A stretch of 64,000 bases of DNA. It comes from Bacteroidales bacterium WCE2008 (lineage in GTDB: Bacteria; Bacteroidota; Bacteroidia; Bacteroidales; UBA932). Positions 57,703 through 64,000 of this stretch are shown piece by piece. The position numbers were made by a program, and so were the translations under genes. The notes under the pieces are model-generated. The model had not been told where the DNA came from and made no database searches. It saw only the letters and a program-made list of their open reading frames with translations. The DNA is taken from contig FUZM01000005.1 of the NCBI GenBank assembly GCA_900167925.1, positions 1-64,000 on the forward strand, in the 5' to 3' direction. Position 1 is the stretch's first letter. The number at the start of each line of letters is the position of its first letter.

Positions 57703-59040
57703 ATGGTAGTACTGATAAAGATTCTGCAGGTCGTTCTTGCACTTTCCATATTGATTCTTTTCCACGAACTGGGGCATTTTTCTTTTGCAAAGCTTTTCGG
57801 GATAAGAGTCGAGAAGTTTTTCCTTTTTTTCGACTCGGGAAATTTCACTCTGCTGAGCACCAAAAGAGGCTGGTTCTCGAAACTTTTTCCTAAGCTGAAA
57901 GACCATGAGACCGAATACGGAATCGGCTGGCTGCCTTTCGGAGGCTACTGCAAGATCAGCGGAATGATCGACGAGTCCATGGACACCGAAGCCATGAAGA
58001 AAGACCCGCAGCCATGGGAGTTCAGGACCAAGCCGGCCTGGCAGAGACTGCTGGTGATGGCCGGAGGAGTTCTGTTCAACTTTATCCTCGCGATTGCGAT
58101 GTACTGCCTGATCCTGGATATCTGGGGCTCGTCATATATCAGCAACCGGGACAATTGCATCTACGCGACGGAAGTGGCCTACGAACTGGGATTCCGCACC
58201 GGCGACCGCGTGCTCAGCTTCGATGATTATGAGCCGGAGGACTTCAGTTCTCTGCAGATGGACCTGATCCGCAGAGATGTCCGCGAGATTACGGTACTCA
58301 GGGACGGCGACACGACGTCGTTCTATATGGACCAGGCCAAGCTGCCGGAGCTGCTCAACACTCCGGGAGTGTTTGAGCTGGCAGTGCCGTTCGTAATCGA
58401 TACGATACCGCCGGATTCGCCTAACTACGGGGCCGGATTCGAGCGCGGGGACATGATCATAGGCGTTGACGGGACTCCGATCCGCTTTGTGCAGGAAAGC
58501 CGCGGGCTGTTGTCCGGGCGAGTCCATGAGACAATTCCCGTGGAGGTGCTCAGAGGGGCTGATACGCTCGCGATGGAGATGAAGACGGACTCGACCGGTA
58601 TGGCTCGGATCTATGCCAGGATGCCGGAGATCAGCACGAAGACATATTCGACTGCAGAGGCTATCCCGGCAGGATTCATGAAGACTTTCTCCACTATCGG
58701 AGGCTATCTCAAGGATCTGAAGATGATCGCCAAGCCGTCGACCGGAGCGTATAAATCTGTAGGAAGTTTCATTGCCATCGGCCAGGTCTTCCCTTCGGCA
58801 TGGAATTGGTATATTTTTCTGAATCTGCTGGCTTTGCTGTCGATAATGCTCGGAGTGGTCAACCTTCTGCCTATTCCGGCGCTGGATGGCGGACATATTG
58901 TCTTCGTGCTGTATGAGATTATTACAGGACGGAAGCCGGGAGACAAGTTTCTGGAGGTGGCCCAGATCATAGGCATGGCACTGCTTTTCGTGCTGATGAT
59001 ATTTGCCTGCGGAAACGATATCGGAAGATTGTTACATTAA
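57703..59040 (+). CDS. rseP: Site-2 intramembrane metalloprotease RseP
   Basis: A 445-residue integral membrane protease with HELGH (His21, Glu22, His25) in the first helix and NLLPIPALDGGH near the C-terminus supplying the Asp ligand. Two PDZ domains occupy about residues 130-330 (ELGFRTGDRVLSFD, GAGFERGDMIIGVDG). It cleaves anti-sigma factors and other membrane substrates in envelope stress response. It starts at the base following the dxr stop; the dxr-rseP order is widely conserved. The DUF4837 gene follows 11 nt later. Confidence 0.94.
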   Translation: MVVLIKILQVVLALSILILFHELGHFSFAKLFGIRVEKFFLFFDSGNFTLLSTKRGWFSKLFPKLKDHETEYGIGWLPFGGYCKISGMIDESMDTEAMKKDPQPWEFRTKPAWQRLLVMAGGVLFNFILAIAMYCLILDIWGSSYISNRDNCIYATEVAYELGFRTGDRVLSFDDYEPEDFSSLQMDLIRRDVREITVLRDGDTTSFYMDQAKLPELLNTPGVFELAVPFVIDTIPPDSPNYGAGFERGDMIIGVDGTPIRFVQESRGLLSGRVHETIPVEVLRGADTLAMEMKTDSTGMARIYARMPEISTKTYSTAEAIPAGFMKTFSTIGGYLKDLKMIAKPSTGAYKSVGSFIAIGQVFPSAWNWYIFLNLLALLSIMLGVVNLLPIPALDGGHIVFVLYEIITGRKPGDKFLEVAQIIGMALLFVLMIFACGNDIGRLLH

Positions 59041-59051
59041 TACTCTATATT

Positions 59052-60038
59052 ATGAGAAAAATAATGACATTGGTGATTATGGCGCTTGCCATAGTTTCCT
59101 GCAAACCGACTAAGACTCTGCTTCCGAATGTCAGCGGAAAGGCTGGGGAGGTCATTGTCGTAATCGACAAGAACAATTGGGAGGGGAATCTCGGCAATGA
59201 AGTCCGCGAAGTCCTCGGTAGCGATTGCCCTTATCTGGCGCAGAAAGAGCCTCTTTTCAATGTGGCTAATGTCTCTCCAGGCGGATTCGCGGATCTGTTC
59301 AAGGTGCACAGGAATATCCTTATCTTCAATATCAATCCTCAGAATCAGACTGAAGGAGTGGTGTATCGCAAAGATGTATGGGCAAGCCCGCAGTGCCTGA
59401 TCCAGGTCAATGCTTTCGACAACGAATCTGCGCTGAAGCTTCTTCACGACAACGCCGAAAGAGTCGCCAACAGTTTCGAACAGGCTGAAAGGGACAGGAT
59501 CATATCTAATGCCAGAAAATATGAGGAGCATCCTCTTTTCAAGACCGTATCCGAAGCTTTCGGCGGATCGCCTCACTTCCCTACCGGCTACAAGCTGAAG
59601 AAGAAAACTGACAATTTCATCTGGATCGCCGATGAGAAGCAGTATACGATCCAGGGGGTTCTTATATACAAGTATCCCGCTTCGGAGAACGAGAATTTCT
59701 CGCAGGAGAGCATAATCTCTCATCGTAATGCCATCCTCAAGGAGAATGTCCCGGGAATGTTCGACAACACCTGGATGACAACGGCTACCTATATCGAGCC
59801 GACCGTGTCGTTCGTCAAGTATCGCAACCGTCAGTTCGCCGAGACCCGTGGATTCTGGGAGGTCCAGAACGATTTCATGGGCGGTCCTTTCGTTTCGCAT
59901 TCGTTCTATGGCCCGGGCGCTGAAGATGTTATTGTAGTGGAAGCGTTTGTATATGCTCCAAAGTATGACAAGCGTCAATATCTGCGGCAGGTGGAGTCGC
60001 TTTTGTATTCTTTTGAATGGACTGCAGCCTCGGAATAA
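59052..60038 (+). CDS. DUF4837-family lipoprotein
   Basis: A 328-residue lipoprotein (lipobox LAIVSC). Family-typical sequence starts LPNVSGKAGEVIVVIDKNNWEG and goes on with EPLFNVANVSPGGFADLFKVHRNILIFNI and a C-terminal ARGFWEVQNDFMGGPFVSH-like region. DUF4837 is a Bacteroidota-restricted family of unknown function. Its conserved place behind rseP suggests an envelope role. It ends the M23-dxr-rseP operon, 38 nt before the tRNA-Glu promoter element region. Confidence 0.85.
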   Translation: MRKIMTLVIMALAIVSCKPTKTLLPNVSGKAGEVIVVIDKNNWEGNLGNEVREVLGSDCPYLAQKEPLFNVANVSPGGFADLFKVHRNILIFNINPQNQTEGVVYRKDVWASPQCLIQVNAFDNESALKLLHDNAERVANSFEQAERDRIISNARKYEEHPLFKTVSEAFGGSPHFPTGYKLKKKTDNFIWIADEKQYTIQGVLIYKYPASENENFSQESIISHRNAILKENVPGMFDNTWMTTATYIEPTVSFVKYRNRQFAETRGFWEVQNDFMGGPFVSHSFYGPGAEDVIVVEAFVYAPKYDKRQYLRQVESLLYSFEWTAASE

Positions 60039-60052
60039 AAGATTAAAAATAT

Positions 60053-60083
60053 TTTGAGGTAAGAAAAATAATGCATACCTTTG
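60053..60083 (+). promoter_or_regulatory. tRNA-Glu / rpsT promoter
   Basis: TTTG (60053-60056), a 19-nt spacer and TACCTTTG (60076-60083), 39 nt upstream of tRNA-Glu. Identical layout to the tRNA-fMet and tRNA-Asn promoters. Confidence 0.8.
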
Positions 60084-60122
60084 CATTCCCTTTCGAAGTA
60101 TCCATACTTCAAAGAGGCGGAC

Positions 60123-60194
60123 GGTGGGTTCGTATAACGGTTAGTACTCGGGATTTTCATTCCCGCAATAGGAGTTCGATTCTCCTACCCACTA
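60123..60194 (+). tRNA. tRNA-Glu (TTC anticodon)
   Basis: A 72-nt cloverleaf; anticodon stem CGGGA/TCCCG with loop TTTTCAT, acceptor GGTGGGT with ACCCACT (a G-T pair at 1-72). No encoded CCA. It lies 22 nt upstream of rpsT in the same direction. Confidence 0.93.
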
Positions 60195-60216
60195 CTAAAT
60201 ATAAAAATAAGAAATA

Positions 60217-60471
60217 ATGGCAAATAACGCATCTGCAGAGAAGTGCATTCGCCAGAGCGAAAGGCACAGATTGCATAACAGGTATTATGCAAAAACAACT
60301 AGAAACGCTATAAGGGCGATCAGGAACACAACTGACAAGAAGACTGCCGAGGCTAACGCCCCTAAAGTCTATGCAATGATCGACAAGCTCGCCAAAGTTG
60401 GTATTATCCACAAGAACAAGGCAGCTAACCTTAAGAGCGGTATTGCACTTTACATCAACAAACTCGCGTAA
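60217..60471 (+). CDS. rpsT: 30S ribosomal protein S20
   Basis: An 84-residue basic protein: [23 protein letters not shown] and [18 protein letters not shown] are characteristic of S20, which binds 16S rRNA early in assembly. It probably shares the transcript of tRNA-Glu upstream, as is common for this gene in Bacteroidota, and ends in an intrinsic terminator before tRNA-Pro. Length is normal. Confidence 0.96.
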   Translation: MANNASAEKCIRQSERHRLHNRYYAKTTRNAIRAIRNTTDKKTAEANAPKVYAMIDKLAKVGIIHKNKAANLKSGIALYINKLA

Positions 60472-60487
60472 GTTTTAGATGAAGTTT

Positions 60488-60512
60488 AAGAGCTGCACCG
60501 CAGCTCTTTTTT
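60488..60512 (+). terminator. Terminator after rpsT
   Basis: AAGAGCTGC (60488-60496) pairs with GCAGCTCTT (60500-60508) around a 3-nt loop, followed by T-run to 60512. Confidence 0.88.
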
Positions 60513-60532
60513 ACAACCTGCCGGAAGGCAAT

Positions 60533-60608
60533 CGGGATGTAGCGCAGTTGGTAGCGCACTACGTTCGGGACGTAGGGGTCGTCCGTTCGAGTCGGATCAT
60601 CCCGACCA
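60533..60608 (+). tRNA. tRNA-Pro (CGG anticodon) with encoded CCA
   Basis: Acceptor CGGGATG pairs with CATCCCG; anticodon stem CTACG/CGTAG with loop TTCGGGA. Unlike the other tRNAs here, the 3' CCA is encoded (60606-60608). No clear own promoter is visible in the 20 nt after the rpsT terminator. Confidence 0.93.
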
Positions 60609-60613
60609 AAACA

Positions 60614-60645
60614 AAGAGAGGTCAACTGATCAGTTGACCTCTCTT
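60614..60645. terminator. Palindromic bidirectional terminator after tRNA-Pro
   Basis: The 32-nt segment at 60614-60645 is a perfect palindrome centred on AACTGATCAGTT, ending with T-rich or A-rich flanks. It lies between tRNA-Pro and the convergent porin gene and can stop both. Confidence 0.85.
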
Positions 60646-60670
60646 GTTATTATATGTCATTGAATCCAGC

Positions 60671-61933
60671 CTACAGGGTGAATTTGAGCATTGCGAGGAC
60701 GCGGTGGTTTGCGACCCAGTGGAGGTTTGCGGTAGGGCGGGCCCACTTGTCTGAATCGTACTGACCATACCTCACATCGGTAAAATCATACTCGAGCGCA
60801 ACCTGAAGCTTGCCGAAATTATAGGCAAGGGTAGGAGTTACGCGGAACATCTGGTCAATATTGCTGAAACCGTTTCCGCTGAAATAAATGGCGTTACCAT
60901 CATGATACTCGCGGATAGTGCCGAGATTCTTCATGTAGCCGACCATACCCATGACCTGGAACTTCTTGCCATAAGAAGCCGAAACGAAAGACACGGAACT
61001 CTGGAAAGGAGTATACTCCCATGAAACGCCGTCATCCTTGAGCTTATACTGGGCATAACCGGAATTCAGCTGCATATGCTCGCCAGACTGTGCGTAGACA
61101 GTCTTGGCCTTAAGCTGGAACATCCCCTTGGTATACTGGGCAAAAAGGAACGGATTGAAGGTTGTAAGCCACTCGTTATACTTGACGCCTTCGGCAGTAT
61201 AACCATAGTGAGGACGGATACTCAAGATATCCACTCCGGCCCTTCCGAGGAAACCGCCCTTCTTGTAGGAAACTCCTGCATAAACCTCCGGCACGGCATG
61301 ACGCTGATAAAGATTGGTAGAACCGTCAGGACCATTCGAACGATACTGGAGCTGCTGGATAAGACCGACATTAGCCGTAAGAGTCTTGTTGAAAGTAGCG
61401 CCGAACATCAGCTGGGCTGAACGGTTGAACGGCGAGAAAGGAGCACCAGTCTCGAGGTTGATGCAGTTAGGCATGTCTGCGGCAAGAGGATGCCATGTCT
61501 GGCCGACAGTAAGCTTGTAATCGACCTTACCGTCATTACGGCCATCCCAGAGGAGGTCGACATAAGCCTGGCGCATACGGAAAGTACCGACATTCTTGCT
61601 GCTGTTAAGACAGTAGAAGTCAGCTTCGATCTTACCGCTGATCTTTGTATCTCCAAGAGAATAACCGGTCACATCGAGGCCCAGACGGGTAGTGATAGCT
61701 TGGAAATTGTAGCTGGAGACAGCATTGACATCTTCGCCATTGACAATCTTCTCGTCAAGAGGAATGAAAAAGAACATATCCTCGGTAAGGGACTTGGTAG
61801 CCCTGGAATCTACAAAAGCGTAGCTACGGAAAAATCCGTAAGGTTTGAAGTGGTTTGCCGGCTGCTCCTGGGCGTAAGAAACGCCTGAAAGGAGAGACGC
61901 AAACGCAGCGATAACAATAATTGATTTTCTCAT
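60671..61933 (-). CDS. DcaP-like outer-membrane porin
   Basis: A 420-residue outer-membrane beta-barrel with signal peptide (LLSGVSYAQ). It opens with HFKPYGFFRSYAFVDSRATKSLTED and contains alternating aromatic strands (TGAPFSPFNRSAQLMFGATF, QVALEYDFTDVRYG), ending in the aromatic C-terminal strand VLAMLKFTL needed for assembly. The first part resembles DcaP/porin-like proteins of Bacteroidota, which pass small anions or dicarboxylates. It follows the SLC13 carrier gene by 21 nt in the same direction, so import across both membranes is plausible for one substrate. Confidence 0.78.
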   Translation of the reverse strand: MRKSIIVIAAFASLLSGVSYAQEQPANHFKPYGFFRSYAFVDSRATKSLTEDMFFFIPLDEKIVNGEDVNAVSSYNFQAITTRLGLDVTGYSLGDTKISGKIEADFYCLNSSKNVGTFRMRQAYVDLLWDGRNDGKVDYKLTVGQTWHPLAADMPNCINLETGAPFSPFNRSAQLMFGATFNKTLTANVGLIQQLQYRSNGPDGSTNLYQRHAVPEVYAGVSYKKGGFLGRAGVDILSIRPHYGYTAEGVKYNEWLTTFNPFLFAQYTKGMFQLKAKTVYAQSGEHMQLNSGYAQYKLKDDGVSWEYTPFQSSVSFVSASYGKKFQVMGMVGYMKNLGTIREYHDGNAIYFSGNGFSNIDQMFRVTPTLAYNFGKLQVALEYDFTDVRYGQYDSDKWARPTANLHWVANHRVLAMLKFTL

Positions 61934-61954
61934 ATTACAGGGATTAAGGATAAG

Positions 61955-63403
61955 CTATGCAAACGGGAACAGTTTGGTAAGCCAGAAATATCCCAGTACG
62001 AAACCTATGAATCCTACGACTATACCGACCTTGGTCATATCCTTGGTCTCCACGAGCCCGGTAGAAGACGCGATGGCATTCGGCGGAGTAGAGATAGGGA
62101 AAAGCATTGCGATAGAAGCACAGGTTGCGACAAAGATAATCATGGCCTGGGTTCCTCCGAGTGAAAGGAAGCTTGCGTTGTTGGCGGCAGCAGGATCGGC
62201 CATACCCTCGGCAACAACGATTAGAATCGGAATCAGCAGGGCTGCAGTAGCAGAGTTGCTGATGAAGTTGGAGAGGAAGTAGCAGACAAGACCTGCGATC
62301 ACAAGCACAAGCACGACAGACATGCTTCCGAAAGGAATTGCATTGATAAGGACTTTTGCAAGACCGGTGTCCTGCAGACAGTAACCGAGAGCGAAACCTC
62401 CGGCGACAAGCCACAGCACATTCCAGTTGATTTCCTTGATCTCCTCCTTGCCGAAAAGACCGGTAGCGGTAAACACGGCAAGCGGAACGAAAGCGACGAT
62501 GTTGGAATTTATCTTTGTAAGCTGCTCGGTAGCCCAGAGAAGGATCGTAGCGAAGAACGTGATCCAGACGACATAAGTCCTCCAGTCCTTCTTCTTGTCA
62601 CTCTTAGGGATCTCGAGCTTGAGCTCCTTAGTCTTGAACGGGAAAAGGTACCTGAGCAAGAACCAGGCGATTATGATCATGATAAGCACATAAGGGATCA
62701 TGTGGATGCACCAGTCTCCGAATGAGACATCGAATCCGGCCTGTTCCAGAGCGCCCTTTGCAGTCGCATTAGGAGGGGTTCCGATAGGAGTTCCGATACC
62801 TCCGAGGTTGGCGGCGACCGGAATCGAAAGCGCGAGACCGACCTTACCCTTATCGTCTGCCGGGAGCTTTGAGAGCACCGGAGCGAGAAGCGAAAGCATC
62901 ATGGCAGCGGTAGCGGTGTTGCTCATGAACATGGAGAAGATCGAAATCATCACGAGGAAGCCCAGAAGCACAACCTTAGGCTTGGTTCCGAAAAGCTTGA
63001 GCAGAGCCCTGGCGAGGGTCACGTCAAGACCATACTTCTCGGCCATTATGGCGAGAACGAAACCGCCGAGGAAGAGCATCACGACAGGGTCGGCCATCGA
63101 GGCCATGATCCTGCTGTAGGTTACTAGCTGGCCATACTGAGGATCGCAGAAGAACCCAAGTCCCTTATTGGATACCGTCAGCAAAGCAATAGTGATAACA
63201 AGCAGCGATGTAGTCCAGTTCGGAATGATCTCGAAGATCCACATAAGCGCAGCGAAAACGAAGAGAGCGATTACACGCTGCTGGACTACGGTAAGGCCGT
63301 CAATTCCGAAGAAATTGACAGGCACAGCCCAAAGGAAAATTGTGATGAGCAGAACAAGAGGAAGCCATACACAATACTTCACATTGAATTTATTATTTGC
63401 CAT
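61955..63403 (-). CDS. SLC13/DASS-family sodium-coupled anion transporter
   Basis: A 482-residue inner-membrane carrier with about twelve helices. The start at 63403 (MANNKFNVKYCVWLPLVLLI) is preferred over a longer open frame. The two paired SNT motifs of the fold are SNTATAAMML and SNSATAALLIPI, with IGTPIGTPPNATAKGAL and STPPNAIASSTG completing the sodium and substrate sites. Family members import dicarboxylates, sulfate or related anions. The gene is upstream of and probably cotranscribed with the porin. A candidate promoter lies at 63449-63480. Confidence 0.9.
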   Translation of the reverse strand: MANNKFNVKYCVWLPLVLLITIFLWAVPVNFFGIDGLTVVQQRVIALFVFAALMWIFEIIPNWTTSLLVITIALLTVSNKGLGFFCDPQYGQLVTYSRIMASMADPVVMLFLGGFVLAIMAEKYGLDVTLARALLKLFGTKPKVVLLGFLVMISIFSMFMSNTATAAMMLSLLAPVLSKLPADDKGKVGLALSIPVAANLGGIGTPIGTPPNATAKGALEQAGFDVSFGDWCIHMIPYVLIMIIIAWFLLRYLFPFKTKELKLEIPKSDKKKDWRTYVVWITFFATILLWATEQLTKINSNIVAFVPLAVFTATGLFGKEEIKEINWNVLWLVAGGFALGYCLQDTGLAKVLINAIPFGSMSVVLVLVIAGLVCYFLSNFISNSATAALLIPILIVVAEGMADPAAANNASFLSLGGTQAMIIFVATCASIAMLFPISTPPNAIASSTGLVETKDMTKVGIVVGFIGFVLGYFWLTKLFPFA

Positions 63404-63448
63404 TATTGAGTAAATTATATTGATTTTCACTAATGTCAAAGCAACCTC

Positions 63449-63480
63449 CAAATTTAACGACAATTTAGCTATTTACCAAT
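63449..63480 (-). promoter_or_regulatory. Candidate promoter of the SLC13-porin operon
   Basis: On the minus strand ATTG (63480-63477), a 20-nt spacer and TAAATTTG (63456-63449), 46 nt before the start codon at 63403. The -33 has one mismatch. Confidence 0.45.
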
Positions 63481-63484
63481 AATA

Positions 63485-63510
63485 AAGGCGGCTAAATCAA
63501 TAGCCGCCTT
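63485..63510 (-). terminator. Terminator of gdhA
   Basis: AAGGCGGCTA (63485-63494) pairs with TAGCCGCCTT (63501-63510) around a 6-nt loop; on the minus strand TTTATT follows. It lies 24 nt after the gdhA stop. Confidence 0.88.
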
Positions 63511-63534
63511 ACACAAAAACTCTATGTAAAATTA

Positions 63535-64000
63535 CTAGATTGTACCTTGCTCAAGCATTGCCTGCGCAACCTTCATGAAGCCCGCGATATTGGCACCCTT
63601 GACATAGTCCACATGACCGTCAGGCTGGGTTCCGAATTTCACGCACTGTTCATGTATACTCTCCATGATGAAATGCAGTTTCTCATCGACTTCCCTGGCA
63701 GACCAGCTGATATGGCTGGCATTCTGGGTCATCTCGAGACCTGATGTAGCAACACCTCCGGCATTGACAGCCTTGCCCGGAGCAAAGAGCACTCCATTGT
63801 TCTGGAAATAATGGATAGCGCCCGGCTGGCAGCCCATGTTGGAAACCTCGCAGCAGCACCAGCATCCGTTTGCCTTAAGTTCCTTGGCATCCTCCTCTGA
63901 AAGCTCATTCTGGAAAGCGCAAGGGAGAGCGATATCTACCGGGATAGACCATGACTTCTTGCCAGGTATGAACTTGGCCTTGTCAGGGAACTTGGTCGCC
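63535..64000 (-). CDS. gdhA: NADP-type glutamate dehydrogenase, 3' part
   Basis: The last 155 codons of a hexameric glutamate dehydrogenase that makes glutamate from 2-oxoglutarate and ammonia; the rest is beyond the right edge. The reading frame is open across the window end. Visible are KSWSIPVDIALPCAFQNEL, the nucleotide-domain loop KANGCWCCCEVSNMGC, VLFAPGKAVNAGGVATSGLEM and the C-terminal VKGANIAGFMKVAQAM. The CEVSNMGC variant replaces the more usual AEGANMP but I recall it from other Bacteroidota enzymes. A clear terminator follows. Confidence 0.93.
   Translation of the reverse strand, partial: ATKFPDKAKFIPGKKSWSIPVDIALPCAFQNELSEEDAKELKANGCWCCCEVSNMGCQPGAIHYFQNNGVLFAPGKAVNAGGVATSGLEMTQNASHISWSAREVDEKLHFIMESIHEQCVKFGTQPDGHVDYVKGANIAGFMKVAQAMLEQGTI

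Noticed and set aside
59037..60086. A 349-codon open frame antisense to the DUF4837 gene
   Set aside because: Fully overlaps a recognised lipoprotein gene and covers the tRNA-Glu promoter; no gene-like features.

Overview
The window is a chromosomal segment of a Bacteroidales bacterium, probably an uncultured gut- or host-associated lineage; the genus cannot be fixed from the sequence. The evidence is two SusC/SusD pairs, many lipoproteins with short signal peptides, the Bacteroidota promoter pattern TTTG-N19..21-TAnnTTTG in front of several genes, weak ribosome-binding sites, and Bacteroidota-typical families (DUF4837, DUF1573, HU-CCDC81-like, REP-associated tyrosine transposase). Base composition is moderate to high GC over most of the window and visibly more AT-rich at about 0.5-3.9 kb and 43-47.7 kb, which look like accessory DNA.

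Region by region. 0-3.9 kb (minus): a 5'-truncated, frameshifted RHS-repeat remnant followed upstream by six small envelope genes of unknown function and a tiny decayed duplicate of one of them. 4-11.3 kb (minus): a tight operon of a class I mannose-6-phosphate isomerase-like gene, an S4 RNA-binding protein and an AddB/AddA-type helicase-nuclease pair. 11.4-18.5 kb: a Pr6Pr-like membrane protein, then glycan genes facing each other (GH97 and GDSL esterase on plus; DUF1573 protein and GH3 on minus). 18.6-25.4 kb (plus): metH, metF and a GH9 glycanase in one run. 25.4-29 kb: a small lipoprotein, a nicotinamidase-like hydrolase, a winged-helix regulator with a membrane partner, and a GH109-type oxidoreductase. 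29.4-42.4 kb: the polysaccharide utilisation core, with two tandem SusC/SusD pairs and a surface glycan-binding lipoprotein carrying a nearly identical internal duplication, ended by a strong bidirectional terminator and faced by a GH5 endoglucanase. 42.4-47.7 kb: an accessory stretch with a GNAT enzyme, a RAYT transposase with two REP-like hairpins beside it, a PadR/DUF2812 pair with a clear operator-promoter, an acyltransferase, a membrane protein, and a two-gene DUF5674 cassette lying between two copies of the terminator of an initiator tRNA gene. 47.7-64 kb: housekeeping genes (tRNA-fMet, hisS, sppA, tRNA-Asn, HU-like protein, M23/LysM-manB-def-ruvX operon, M23-dxr-rseP-DUF4837 operon, tRNA-Glu, rpsT, tRNA-Pro), a porin with an SLC13 carrier, and the 3' part of gdhA.

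How the genes fit together. The glycan genes read as a dispersed beta-glucan or xyloglucan-type utilisation system. GH5 and GH9 would cut the backbone outside the membrane, the binding lipoprotein and SusD proteins would capture products, the SusC channels would import them, and GH3 and GH97 with the GDSL esterase would finish debranching and hydrolysis in the periplasm. No hybrid two-component or ECF/anti-sigma regulator is present, but two direct repeats 22 nt apart sit just upstream of the first susC promoter.

The least conventional signals are the RAYT gene with two covarying REP-like hairpins, the DUF5674 pair framed by duplicated tRNA terminators, the PadR operator-promoter, the duplicated glycan-binding module, and the RHS remnant with its cluster of small envelope genes. 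No CRISPR array, rRNA, prophage or complete insertion sequence other than the RAYT unit was seen.
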